Assembly (NCBI GenBank): GCA_963718405.1 | Contig: CAVQYZ010000001.1 | Location: forward strand, 558,001 to 622,000 | Source of the DNA: Bog-756 sp963718405 | GTDB lineage: Bacteria; Actinomycetota; Acidimicrobiia; Acidimicrobiales; RAAP-2 | Reading direction: 5' to 3' | DNA: 64,000 nt | Shown: positions 30,601-39,211 of the stretch, in pieces | Layout: every line of letters starts with the position of its first letter | Numbering within the stretch: the first letter of the stretch is position 1 | Made by a program: the position numbers and the translations under genes | The notes under the pieces: model-generated | Seen by the model: the letters and a program-made list of their open reading frames with translations, nothing else | Told to the model about the DNA's origin: nothing | Database searches by the model: none

Positions 30601-32183
30601 TCAGGAGAGGTAGGCGGTGATGGCATCGGCCATGGCCGCCGCCGCTGACTGCTGGAATGCAGTGGTCTCCAAGATGGCCGCATCAGTCGGGTTCTGCATG
30701 TTGCCGCACTCGATGAGGATTTTGGGGACGGTCGTCAGATTGAGACCGGCGAGATTGTTGCGGGGCTGCAGTCCGTCGATCCCGTCGTAGGAGCTCACGG
30801 GCATGCCGGTGGCCAGGAACGCGTTCCGCAGCACCGCGGCGAAGTCCGCCGATGCCGCGATCACTCCGTCGTTGGGTCCGTCAGCCACCGGCTCGAGGAC
30901 GGCGAAGCCCCGTCCGCTCACCGGCCCGCCATCGGCATGGATGTCCACGGCCACGTTGGCGTTGGCGTCGTTGATGATCTGGGCGCGGGTGGTCACGCAG
31001 GGTCCGACCCCGTCGTTGTTGGGCCGGGTCATCACCACCTGGGCCCCTTCGGCTTCGAGGTCGGCCTGCAGGTAGCTGGCCACGTTGAAGTTGTACTGGG
31101 CCTCGGTGTAGCCGCTGGCGGTCTCGGTCCCGGTGGTATCGCAGGTCTCGTAGCCGGTCCCGTTCCACACCAATTGGTTGATGATCTGGGGGGCCGACCA
31201 GTTGAGGCCGTTGTGACCAGGGTCGATGCCCACGATCTTGCCGGCCAGCGGCAGCGACGAACCGAGCACCATCCAGTACCCGCCACCTCCGGGCGACGCC
31301 GCCATGCCCACCACCGGGGCGGGCAGTGGAGTTCCCCTTCCGACCCGTAGAACGGGGCATCGCCGAAGGAGAAGATGCCGCCGTCGGAGGCCACCAGCCA
31401 GTAGCCCTGGCCATGGGGAGCGGCCGCCATACCCACTACCGGCTTGTTGAGGAGTAGGGAACCGGTGGAGCCGTAGAACCGGGCGTTACCGAAGCTGAAG
31501 ATGCCCCCATCGGAGGCCACCAACCAGTACCCGCCACCACCGGGCGCAGCCGTCATGCCCACTACCGGCTTGTTGAGGACCATGGCACCGGTGGAGCCGT
31601 AGAACCGGGCGTCACCGAAGCTGAAGACACCACCGTCGGAGGCCACCAGCCAGTACCCCTTGCCGTCGGGCGTGGCCGCCATGCCCACCACCGGATGGTT
31701 GAGGACCATGCCACCGGTGGAGCCGTAGAACCGGGCGTCACCGAAGCTGAAGACACCACCGTCGGAGGCCACCAGCCAGTACCCCTTGCCGTCGGGCGTG
31801 GCCGCCATGCCCACCACCGGCTTGTTGAGGACGATGCCGCCAGTGGAGCCGTAGAACCGGGCGTCACCGAAGCTGAAGATGCCCCCGTCAGATGCCACCA
31901 TCCAGTACCCCTGGCCGTTGGCGGTGGGTGCCATGCCCACGATAGGGGCCTTCAGATTCGACAGAGCGTTCACTCCCAGCGCGGCCTTGCCGAAGGGGAC
32001 CACCGAGTTGGGTGGTGGAGCCGAGCCGGCGTGCGCCGCGGCAACGTGCGGCTTGGGACCGGCAACCGCGGCATTGGGCACCCATAGGACCGCGGCCACT
32101 GTCACCGCCAGCACGACGGCCAGTACCGGCAGGCCGGCAAGTCTCTGCACCTTCGCTCGCCACACTGAGTCCATGTCAACCAC
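30601..32183 (-). CDS. Exported N-acetylmuramoyl-L-alanine amidase with propeller-like array
   Basis: A cell-wall amidase_3 enzyme that would cut the bond between muramic acid and the stem peptide. Signal/anchor segment LAVVLAVTVAAVLWVPNAAV, then the repeat array (31255-32003), then the catalytic domain: KIVGIDPGHNGLNW (zinc His), YTEAQYNFNVASYL (zinc Glu), NVAVDIHADGG (zinc His) and KILIECGNMQN (catalytic Glu). All expected residues are present. A frameshift near 31335 separates the array from the enzyme. The order array-enzyme suggests that the array anchors the enzyme to wall or surface glycan. Upstream of the DksA-like gene on the same strand. Confidence 0.85.
31255..32003 (-). repeat. 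42-residue repeat array, five full units plus split sixth
   Basis: Five full units are bounded by half-units: VPFGKAALGVNALSNLK at the N-terminal end matches the last half of a unit, and VGMAASPGGGGYWMVLG at the C-terminal end matches the first half. Together they make a sixth unit. Units two and three are almost the same at DNA level: about 105 bases starting at 31587 recur from 31713, a shift of exactly 126 bases. Confidence 0.9.
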
Positions 32184-32265
32184 CTTCCGCGGGCGAACCT
32201 AGCAGTTCACCTCAGCGGACCGGGGACAAGCTGCTGTGCCGACAGCAGGGGCTTTGGTCGGTTGA

Positions 32266-32486
32266 ATGCATCTGGGCACGTCCGGGCGAGGAGTGCAGCG
32301 CAGGGCCCACTCCGGCCCCATAGACAGATTCGCCACCCTGGCCGATCGGGTCAACCAGCTCATCTGAACGACGGTGGCAGCACTGCTGCTGGCGGCAGAT
32401 CGCCGAGCCATCGCCAAGGCCAACATCCCGCCTTGGAGGAGAGCCGTCTGTCGGACCTGGCGCGGTCGATGCCGTTCGGTCGGTGA
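32266..32486 (+). pseudogene. Possible decayed small gene
   Basis: ATG 32266 opens MHLGTSGRGVQRRAHSGPID and RFATLADRVNQLI, then hits TGA. The same frame continues with TTVAALLLAADRRAIAKANI, and one frame over the end reads ALEESRLSDLARSMPFGR before TGA 32486. Helical, charged pieces in the same order suggest one former protein of about 72 residues with an internal stop and a frameshift. The family is not recognised. Nothing else is visible in 32184-32580. Confidence 0.25.
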
Positions 32487-32580
32487 ACAGTCGTGGTTGA
32501 TCCAGGCGGAGCAACGACCGTGATGCTCTCAGCTTGGACATCCGACATCCACCTTGCAGAGGGTGCCCACGTTGCTCCGG

Positions 32581-33051
32581 TCAGGAGTAGCGGGCCGCCC
32601 GGGTACCGGGGGGATGGAACACCCCGGGCACGGCATCGGGGTTCTCCACGCAGACCTCGCACTCGAGCCCGTCGGGGTCACGGAAGAACAAGCTCAGCAT
32701 GTTGCCGAAATCGGTGACGAAGTCGTCGGCTGCCCCCCGCTCCATCAGGCGGCCTCTGATGGTCTCGAAAGCCTCCAGTGACGCGGCCTGGACGGCCAGG
32801 TGGTCCAGGCGGCCCCGCCCGAACATGGGAGTCTGCCGGTCGGCCTCCGTGTTGCCCTCGATCTGGAAGACATTGAGCTCGGACCACTCGCCGATCTTGA
32901 TGATGGAGAGCCGGGGTCCCTCTCCCTCGGGGAGCTCGGCGCCGTCCCGCACTAGCTCTGCGTCGAATACTTCCTGGTAGAAGGTGTTGAGCCGCGAGGC
33001 GTCGTTGGTGATAACGGCAACGTGATTCAGGCCCTTGAGCAGCACGGTCAA
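32581..33051 (-). CDS. VOC-family (glyoxalase/dioxygenase-like) protein
   Basis: A 156-residue protein with two betaalphabetabetabeta modules of the vicinal-oxygen-chelate fold. Metal-ligand positions are visible as LNHVAVITND (His), LDHLAVQAASLEAF (His) and GLECEVCVENPD (Glu). SLFFRDPDGLECEV is the classical RDPDGxxxE ending of glyoxalase/extradiol-type proteins. Soluble, single gene, no obvious operon partner. A role in detoxification or in modifying a small aromatic or keto compound is likely, but substrate cannot be read from sequence. Frame intact. Confidence 0.8.
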   Translation of the reverse strand: MTVLLKGLNHVAVITNDASRLNTFYQEVFDAELVRDGAELPEGEGPRLSIIKIGEWSELNVFQIEGNTEADRQTPMFGRGRLDHLAVQAASLEAFETIRGRLMERGAADDFVTDFGNMLSLFFRDPDGLECEVCVENPDAVPGVFHPPGTRAARYS

Positions 33052-33386
33052 TCCTCTCGTGGAGTTGGCGTTGCCTCCAGAGTAGGTGGACCTGTGAGTG
33101 GCTGGAAGGACGCGTGACCACAGAAAGTGTCAAGGTGGCTCTGTAAAGTGATGGTTTTGAGTCCGTGGTGGCTAACTGGCCGGCAGCAGCTGTCCGCAGA
33201 TCCCCCCGCCATCAGGAGATGCGCCGGCCTGAACCCGGCGTCCGTCGCAGTGACGTCCACGACCCGGCCAACGGTGTTAGAACGGGAGTGGAGTGACCGA
33301 CGGGCCGGGATGGCGGATCCCGCTCCTCTCAGCTCCAGTTCCTGAGGTTCAGAGTTCTCCCTGCCACCCGGTGGCGATGAGCGGTT
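33052..33386. other. Non-coding gap between VOC and GH12 genes
   Basis: About 335 bases between divergent genes. Open frames here have no conserved motif, and I see no clear promoter, hairpin or repeat. The promoters of both neighbours should lie here. Confidence 0.5.
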
Positions 33387-33440
33387 TTGCTCACGATCCG
33401 CTTCCAACTGCGGTGGGGACAGTCGAAGAATGGGAGTGTG

Positions 33441-34496
33441 GTGACCGGTTCTTCCCGTCGGTGGGCTGTCGACAGAGGTTCGAAGCAGCTGTCTTTCCGG
33501 TTGGTCCTGGCGACGTGCATGGTGGCGACGGCCTTGACGGGGGCAGGGGTTGCCGTTTCGTCGCAGGGCTTGGCCGCGGCCGCCACGAGCGCTTCGGGGA
33601 CGTCGACAATCTCGCTGTACCCCCAGCCCGCCCAGGCAGGACCCTGGGAGTGGTATCGGTCGTGTCTGTTCCTCCCGTCGGTGAAGATCCCGCCATCCGG
33701 GGGTTGTCAGGGCGCCGACCCGGTATTCGGCCCCATGGTGTTGAACGGCGACCTGTGGAATCTGAGCAAGACTGCCGACGGTGGCGTCGCCATGCACAAC
33801 ACGGCCAGTGGTGCGCTGGGCGTGTACGCAAACTTCCAGAAGGCGGGAACGGCATCGCCGTCGACCTGGGTGATCGGTTATCCGAACATCTCCTATGGCA
33901 TCGCTCCCCAATCGGCGGCCGATTCGCCCAAACCTTCCGCCAGCCTTCCGCTGCCCATGAAGCTCAGCACCGTGCCGAATCTGCTGGGGACGACGAACTA
34001 CCAGGTATCCGGCACCTCGGACACGAGGTTCGACTTTTCCTACGACATGTGGCTGGAACCACAGAAAGCCGTCGACAGACCGACCACGGGGACCCTCGAG
34101 GTCATGGTGTGGATGGACTCTGCCAACGATGCCCTCCCGCCCGACTACCGGGAGACCGTACCGATGGAGTACGCCGTCAACGGGGTCGCCAAGAGCGGTA
34201 AGTGGGCGGTGTATCTCCCGGTCGGCAAGACGTCGGGGACGACGACCGTCGTGTTGGCACTGACCAAGCGGATGGACCGAGCCAGCTTCGCCGTGGAGCT
34301 GACCACTGCGATCCAGCAAGCCGAGGCGGCGCTCAAGAAGTACGACCCGACTGAGTGGCCGAGCCTTTCGAACTACTACCTGGACAGCATCTCCTTGGGC
34401 TCCGAGTTCGGACAGAAACCGGGCAGCTCGAGTGCCGGTCCGTTCTCGTGGGGCCTGTTCCTCTACCGGCTTGGTGTCGGCATGAAGCTGCCGTAG
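33441..34496 (+). CDS. Secreted GH12-type endoglucanase/xyloglucanase
   Basis: An extracellular beta-1,4-glucanase of about 350 residues. Signal peptide SFRLVLATCMVATALTGAGV. The GH12 jelly-roll is recognised by WVIGYPNISYG, RFDFSYDMWLEP, then LEVMVWMDSAND, where the Glu before VMVW is the nucleophile, and SISLGSEFG near the end, which should hold the acid/base Glu. Cellulose or xyloglucan-type glucan is the likely substrate. GTG 33441 (or 33438) is chosen from the signal peptide; TTG 33387 is possible. GH1 beta-glucosidase follows after 61 bases, making a two-gene glucan-degradation unit. Frame intact. Confidence 0.75.
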   Translation: MTGSSRRWAVDRGSKQLSFRLVLATCMVATALTGAGVAVSSQGLAAAATSASGTSTISLYPQPAQAGPWEWYRSCLFLPSVKIPPSGGCQGADPVFGPMVLNGDLWNLSKTADGGVAMHNTASGALGVYANFQKAGTASPSTWVIGYPNISYGIAPQSAADSPKPSASLPLPMKLSTVPNLLGTTNYQVSGTSDTRFDFSYDMWLEPQKAVDRPTTGTLEVMVWMDSANDALPPDYRETVPMEYAVNGVAKSGKWAVYLPVGKTSGTTTVVLALTKRMDRASFAVELTTAIQQAEAALKKYDPTEWPSLSNYYLDSISLGSEFGQKPGSSSAGPFSWGLFLYRLGVGMKLP

Positions 34497-34557
34497 CCGC
34501 CTCACCCAGCCGGCGCCTGACATCTCATGACCGGTGGGGCCGGTACGGTGAACGGCC

Positions 34558-35760
34558 ATGGGACCAACTGCTGACCAGGGAGTCACCTTTCCCGAGGGAT
34601 TCATATGGGGGGCGGCCGGCTCCGCCCACCAGATCGAGGGCGGGAACACCAATAGCGACTGGTGGGAGTTCGAGCACGCTCCGGACTCCCTCTGCGTCGA
34701 GTCCAGCGGGGATGCCTGTGACTCGTACCACCGGTGGCCCGAGGACCTGGACCTGGTGGCGGGCATGGGCCTCGGGGCGTACCGCTTCTCTCTGGAGTGG
34801 AGCCGCATCGAACCGGCGGAGGGGGAGTTCTCAGTAGCGGAGCTGGACCACTACCGCCGGATCTGTGCCGGCTGCCACGAGCGGGGGATCGTCCCGGTGG
34901 TGACGTTCCACCACTTCACCACGCCGTCGTGGCTGGCGGCACGGGGCAGCTTCGAGGCCCTGGACGCCCCCGACCGGTTCGGCCGGTTCGTCGAACGGGC
35001 CGGAGCCCACCTGGGCGACCTGATCGGCTGGGCCTGCACCATCAACGAGCCCAACGTGATCGGGGCCATGGGCTACACCGTCGGGGAGTACCCGCCGGGG
35101 GTGAAGGACGATCTGACCCGTCATCTGGCGGTGAACGAGTCGATGGTGCGCGCCCACCGGTTGGCGGTCGAAGCCCTGCGGTCAGGCCCGGGAACCTACC
35201 CGGTCGGGCTGACCCTCTCCATGGCCGAGATCGTGGCCGACGAGGGCGGCGAGGTCACCCGGGACATGGCCGAAGAGGTCCTCGAGAACGTCTTCCTGCG
35301 CGCTGCCGAGGGTGACGACTATGTCGGGGTTCAGGCTTACACCCGCATGCACTTCGGGCCCGAGGGTCTGGCGCCCGATGATCCGTCGGTCCCGCAGACC
35401 CAGATGGGAACGGAGAACTGGCCCGGGGCGGTGGCCCACTGCGTGCGGCGTACCGCGGCGCTCACCGGACTGCCGATCCTGATCACCGAGAGCGGGATCG
35501 CCACCGACGACGACCGCGAACGGATGGTCTACCTGGACTCCGTCCTGCGGGACGTCGGTGCCTGTCTCGACGACGGCATCGATGTGCGCGGCTTCTTCGT
35601 GTGGAGCCTGCTGGACAACTTCGAGTGGAACATGGGGTTCCGGCCCAAGCTCGGACTGCACGCGGTGGACCGGGTGACCTTTGCCCGCACGGCCAAGCCC
35701 AGTGCCGCATGGTACGGCGACGTGGCCCGCACCAACCGGTTGGTCCCATCAGGGGATTGA
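34558..35760 (+). CDS. GH1 beta-glucosidase
   Basis: A 400-residue cytoplasmic family-1 glycosidase hydrolysing beta-glucosides such as cello-oligosaccharides. FPEGFIWGAAGSAHQIEG is the GH1 N-terminal signature with the substrate-binding Gln and His; FSLEWSRIEP follows. The acid/base Glu is in CTINEPN, and the nucleophile Glu in LITESGI. RGFFVWSLLDNFEWNMGF holds the aglycone/glycone site residues (Trp, Glu, Trp). No signal peptide, so substrate must enter the cell, consistent with the secreted GH12 next door. Somewhat shorter than the usual 440-480 residues. Starts at ATG 34558. Confidence 0.9.
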   Translation: MGPTADQGVTFPEGFIWGAAGSAHQIEGGNTNSDWWEFEHAPDSLCVESSGDACDSYHRWPEDLDLVAGMGLGAYRFSLEWSRIEPAEGEFSVAELDHYRRICAGCHERGIVPVVTFHHFTTPSWLAARGSFEALDAPDRFGRFVERAGAHLGDLIGWACTINEPNVIGAMGYTVGEYPPGVKDDLTRHLAVNESMVRAHRLAVEALRSGPGTYPVGLTLSMAEIVADEGGEVTRDMAEEVLENVFLRAAEGDDYVGVQAYTRMHFGPEGLAPDDPSVPQTQMGTENWPGAVAHCVRRTAALTGLPILITESGIATDDDRERMVYLDSVLRDVGACLDDGIDVRGFFVWSLLDNFEWNMGFRPKLGLHAVDRVTFARTAKPSAAWYGDVARTNRLVPSGD

Positions 35761-35840
35761 CCCCGCCGGCCAGCTGATGCCGGCCTCGCCACCTCCCGCG
35801 CTCCGATGTCAGACCGGCTCCTCGTACAGGAGGCGGTGGA

Positions 35841-36281
35841 CTACGGCTCAGTGTTGCTGATCAGCACGCTGCAGTGGCACTGGTGGGCCACCTTGTTGGG
35901 GATGCTGCCCAGCACGAAGCGTGAGAGCCCTCTCATGCCCCGGTTCCCCACCACCACCAGGTCGGCGTCGACGGCCGCAGCCGTGCTGAGCAGAGCGTCG
36001 GCCACATCGCCGGCCCCGGGCGTGTGGAACTCCATGGCCACCCCGTGGCGCTGGGCCTCGGTGGCCAGTCTGGTGCGGACACTGTCGACCTCGCCGCGTG
36101 CCCGGTCGATCACCTGCTGGAACGCCTGCGAATCGACCTGACCGGCCTCCACGGCGGGGTGTACCACGTGGACCACATGGAGGGTCGCCCCGATCGGCCC
36201 GGCCAGGGCCAGAGCCTCACTGACCGCACCCTCGCTGCGTGGGGACCCGTCGGTGCCGACCACGATGACCTGATAGGGCAC
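35841..36281 (-). CDS. Universal stress protein (UspA family)
   Basis: A single-domain Usp of 146 residues. YQVIVVGTDGSPRSEGAVSE begins the fold; the ATP-binding motif GxxG-x9-GS/T is visible as VVGNRGMRGLSRFVLGSIPN, followed by SVLIS. It likely binds ATP and helps survival under stress or energy limitation. Alone on its strand between GH1 and the Smr gene. Frame intact. Confidence 0.85.
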   Translation of the reverse strand: MPYQVIVVGTDGSPRSEGAVSEALALAGPIGATLHVVHVVHPAVEAGQVDSQAFQQVIDRARGEVDSVRTRLATEAQRHGVAMEFHTPGAGDVADALLSTAAAVDADLVVVGNRGMRGLSRFVLGSIPNKVAHQCHCSVLISNTEP

Positions 36282-36423
36282 TAGACCAACTCCCGCCGGT
36301 TGGGACTCACCGCCGCGAGGCTACTGGCGGTGTCGACCTGCTGCAACGGTCGGGTCACGTGTCGGGCTCAAGCTCGTGGAGGTCGGACATGACGGTGACA
36401 CCAGTCCGGTGTAGACCACGTAG

Positions 36424-36678
36424 GTGAAGCTCAAGCTGGATCTCCACGACATCTACAACCGGGGTGGCGACATCGACCGTGCGCTGCGGGAGATCATCGA
36501 CGAGGCAGTCGAGAAGAAGGTCCGTCTGGTGGAGATCATCCCCGGTAAGGGGAGTGGACAGTTGAAGAAGCGCGTGCTCCGCTTCCTGGACCAGAAGGAG
36601 ATCAAGGTCCTCTACGACCGGGTGGAGAAGGACTCGAACAACTTCGGAAGGGTGTTCGTCCACTTCCGGCCCAAGTGA
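36424..36678 (+). CDS. Stand-alone Smr-domain protein
   Basis: An 84-residue Smr domain without the MutS2 parts. LKLDLHDIYNRGGDIDRALR contains the LDLH motif; then VRLVEIIPGKGSGQLKKRVL carries the GKGSG motif of the nicking-endonuclease-like fold. Smr domains cut or bind branched DNA or RNA; for such small proteins the target is unknown. GTG 36424 start. Frame intact. Confidence 0.85.
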   Translation: MKLKLDLHDIYNRGGDIDRALREIIDEAVEKKVRLVEIIPGKGSGQLKKRVLRFLDQKEIKVLYDRVEKDSNNFGRVFVHFRPK

Positions 36679-36759
36679 CTGGGATCATTGCGGGGCACCG
36701 TTCAAATCCGTAACGGCGGATGGTGTGACGTGTTCATCCGGTCGCTCCGACCCAGCGGT

Positions 36760-37755
36760 CTAGCTCGAGGCCGAAGGTTTGGCCGGCGTCAGATAGGCCT
36801 CGATGGCGTTGGCGATCCCCCGCGCAATCACCGACTGGTCGGCCGGGGTGTCGGCAATGGTTCCTTCGAAGGGGTCGGTGAGGTAGAGGGGTTCGATGAC
36901 CGCACCGGGCATCTGGCTCGGATTGTTGAAGTAGCCGGCCTGGGCCGGACCGATGAGCATCAGGTGGTTGTACGCGGCTGCTTCCGCCGCCAAGCCGCCC
37001 TCCGTCGGGTCGCCCACCGAGGAGCCGAACCCGCTGTCCGGGACCGATCCGTCGTTGGGGATCTGCCAGCCCTGGGCGTTCATGGCCGAGAGCACATCGC
37101 TCTGGAGCAGCCCGGCCAGCCGTTGGTTGGTTGACGAAAAAGGACGGTCGGTGTCATAGACGGTCACACTGCCGGCGTTGTCGGGCGAACCACCGGCATC
37201 CATGTAGATCCCGACCAGCACGTCGGCCTGAGCCAGGTTGGCGCAGATGTCCCGGGCCACCACGTCGTCATGGGCTCCCTGGACCGAGAGCAGATTGCCG
37301 TCGACGTCGGCGGCGCTCAGTTTGACCACCGAGGTGTTCCCGGTGCGTGACACCACCACCCGGTAGCCCTTGGCCCGGAGAAGGGCCGTGGTGTCGAGCT
37401 CGATAGCCAAGTTCACGTTGGACTCGTAGACCGTCTGGCCGGCCTGGTTGGTCCCGACGCCACCCGGGTCCCTCCCGCCGTGACCGGCATCGAGGAAGAC
37501 CGTCTTCCCGTTGTTTCCGGCCGTGGGGGCGAACGCCATACAGGCTCCGGTGGAGAACTCCGACGGGTCCAGCTGGACCTCGTCGGCGGTGGAGTGGAGG
37601 TGGACGACATCGGTGGCCAGTCTCTTCACCTCCTGCCCGAAGGAGTGAACGACCAGCGCCACTACCACGGCGCCGCACACGATGGCGGTGACGACCACCG
37701 CCCAGCCCAACCGATGATGGTGCCGAGCACCACTGTCGGCGGATGGTTGGCTCAT
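36760..37755 (-). CDS. Membrane-anchored amidase_3 protein with altered zinc site
   Basis: N-acetylmuramoyl-L-alanine amidase fold of about 331 residues anchored by one helix (LGWAVVVTAIVCGAVVVALV). FLDAGHGGRDPGG gives the first zinc His; VYESNVNLAIELDT the Glu; AVIEPLYLTDPFEG the catalytic Glu. At the third position, where the family has SIHAN, this protein has GIYMDAGG, so the zinc-binding His is Tyr. It may be inactive or bind metal differently. The ATG 37755 start is favoured by GGAGGG nine bases upstream. Insertions (TADEVQLDPSEF; SVGDPTEGGLAAEA) are unlike typical amidases. The neighbouring peptidoglycan-binding lipoprotein gene is upstream on the same strand. Confidence 0.75.
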   Translation of the reverse strand: MSQPSADSGARHHHRLGWAVVVTAIVCGAVVVALVVHSFGQEVKRLATDVVHLHSTADEVQLDPSEFSTGACMAFAPTAGNNGKTVFLDAGHGGRDPGGVGTNQAGQTVYESNVNLAIELDTTALLRAKGYRVVVSRTGNTSVVKLSAADVDGNLLSVQGAHDDVVARDICANLAQADVLVGIYMDAGGSPDNAGSVTVYDTDRPFSSTNQRLAGLLQSDVLSAMNAQGWQIPNDGSVPDSGFGSSVGDPTEGGLAAEAAAYNHLMLIGPAQAGYFNNPSQMPGAVIEPLYLTDPFEGTIADTPADQSVIARGIANAIEAYLTPAKPSASS

Positions 37756-37919
37756 CGCCCGCGCCCTCCGGATCGAGGCCCACGGGCAGCTCGGGTCATC
37801 GACCCGGATACTACCGACGGTCACCGGTGAGCAGGTGTCGCCCCGGGGGGGGTGTCGACCCTCCGTTCAGGACCCGGTGAGGCCCCGGGGCGGCGTCACG
37901 ACGCCTGGAGGTATCCGAC

Positions 37920-38690
37920 TCAGGTGGTGGGGCAGCTGAGGCCGAATCCGCTCAGGACGGCGGTCGGCACGGTCTGGTTGTCGGCGTTGTTGGGCGGGCA
38001 CCCGACCTCGGACGACCCGAACCCGGTCACGGTCCACGTCCCTCCCGAGAGGTGGACGAACCCGTAGCCGCCCTGCACGGTGTTCTCGTGGCCCGGCGCC
38101 GGCCCCACCTTGAACAGCACGTAGCTCGGGTCGACGCCGGAGCGCTGGGTAGCAGTGATCTCCCAGGCCCCCGGGCCTGGTCCGTGAGCCGTCTCGTAGG
38201 CGGTGATGGCCGTGAGGGCCGCGGTGGGAACCCCGTTGGCCGAGGCCGTGGTGGTGGTGACGGAGGAGGCCGCCGTGGTTGTGGTGGTCGAGGCCACGCA
38301 CACGTTCTTGCCGGCGTCGACCGCGGTGATCAGCTTCAATCTGGTCTGGCTCCCGTAAACACCGTCGACCGAGATGCCCGAGGCCCTCTGGAAGGACTTG
38401 ACCGCGGCGATGGTGAGAGGACCGTTCACCCCGTCGACCTGACCGGAGTAACAGCCCACCTTCACCAGGTCGGTCTGGAGGACACGGATGGCGGCGGTGG
38501 TCATCGGCGCCTTGGCTGCCGAGGTGGTGGAGGTAGTGGTGGTCGGCGAGGTGGAACTGCTCGAGCAACCGGCCAGCACGGCGGCTGGAACGGCGACGGC
38601 CGCAGCCACCACCAGCCACGCCCGTAGCGTGCGTGCTCGGTGACCTCCTGCTTCGGGGTGTAGATCCTCTGTGAGCCCGCGCCTGTCCAT
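37920..38690 (-). CDS. Lipoprotein with peptidoglycan-binding domain
   Basis: About 256 residues. The N-terminus has a lipoprotein signal with lipobox LAGC (AAVAVPAAVLAGCSSSS). A Ser/Thr linker follows, then a PG_binding_1 domain (IRVLQTDLVKVGCYSGQVDG, NGPLTIAAVKSFQRASGISV, DGVYGSQTRLKLI). After a second Thr-rich linker the C-terminal 100 residues form an unrecognised domain with a Cys pair (VGCPPNN ... GLSCPTT). It would sit on the outer membrane face and bind wall peptidoglycan. The gene lies directly upstream of the altered amidase, suggesting a joint wall function. Confidence 0.8.
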   Translation of the reverse strand: MDRRGLTEDLHPEAGGHRARTLRAWLVVAAAVAVPAAVLAGCSSSSTSPTTTTSTTSAAKAPMTTAAIRVLQTDLVKVGCYSGQVDGVNGPLTIAAVKSFQRASGISVDGVYGSQTRLKLITAVDAGKNVCVASTTTTTAASSVTTTTASANGVPTAALTAITAYETAHGPGPGAWEITATQRSGVDPSYVLFKVGPAPGHENTVQGGYGFVHLSGGTWTVTGFGSSEVGCPPNNADNQTVPTAVLSGFGLSCPTT

Positions 38691-38798
38691 GTCCGGTTTC
38701 CTCTCTCCACCTGGTGCGACGATCTGTCGGTCAGAAAGTTACCCCTGTCACCGGTTCCGACGATGCCTTTGTCCCTGGAGCGGTGCCAAGATGGCAGC

Positions 38799-39176
38799 AT
38801 GGCCAGTGGAGCTCGACCGGGCTTGCCGCGGATCCGGAGCATCTGTCTTTCCCTTCCAGAGGCCACCGAACGCCCGAGCCACGGCACCCCCACCTTCTTC
38901 GTCCAAGGGAAGAAGGCTTTCGTCTATGCGTGGATGGAGGGGCACCACGACAACAGGTTCCCTCATCTCTGGTGCGCCGCCGCTCCTGGCGTCGCCGAAG
39001 TGATGATCAGGAGCGATCCCCAGGTCTTCTTCCGACCCCCCTACGTCGGTCACCGGGGGTGGATCGGGGTCCGGCTCGACGCCGGTGCTTCCGTGGCAGA
39101 GATCGAAGACCGCTGCGAGGACGCCTATCGCATCATCGCCCCTTCACGGCTGGTGGCCCTGCTGGGCGGGGGGTGA
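38799..39176 (+). CDS. MmcQ/YjbR-family protein
   Basis: About 125 residues with the CyaY-like/YjbR fold. Characteristic pieces: ICLSLPEATERPSHGTPTFF, KKAFVYAW, then RPPYVGHRGWIGVRLD and CEDAYRIIAPSRLVALL. Members are small soluble proteins of unknown role, some suggested to bind DNA. ATG 38799 is chosen because conservation starts there; the open frame extends twelve codons upstream. Frame intact. Confidence 0.75.
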   Translation: MASGARPGLPRIRSICLSLPEATERPSHGTPTFFVQGKKAFVYAWMEGHHDNRFPHLWCAAAPGVAEVMIRSDPQVFFRPPYVGHRGWIGVRLDAGASVAEIEDRCEDAYRIIAPSRLVALLGGG

Positions 39177-39211
39177 GGGCGCTGGCGCCGGCCCGTCGGA
39201 ATGAGTTGGGC

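Noticed and set aside
31255..32003. CRISPR-like or other DNA-level repeat array
   Set aside because: The periodic units are 126 bases, in frame and coding, with variation at synonymous and conservative positions; there are no spacers of constant size.
32266..32486. Selenocysteine or read-through gene because of an in-frame TGA
   Set aside because: The sequence also needs a frame change, no SECIS-like stem was evident after the TGA, and no selenoprotein family is recognised.
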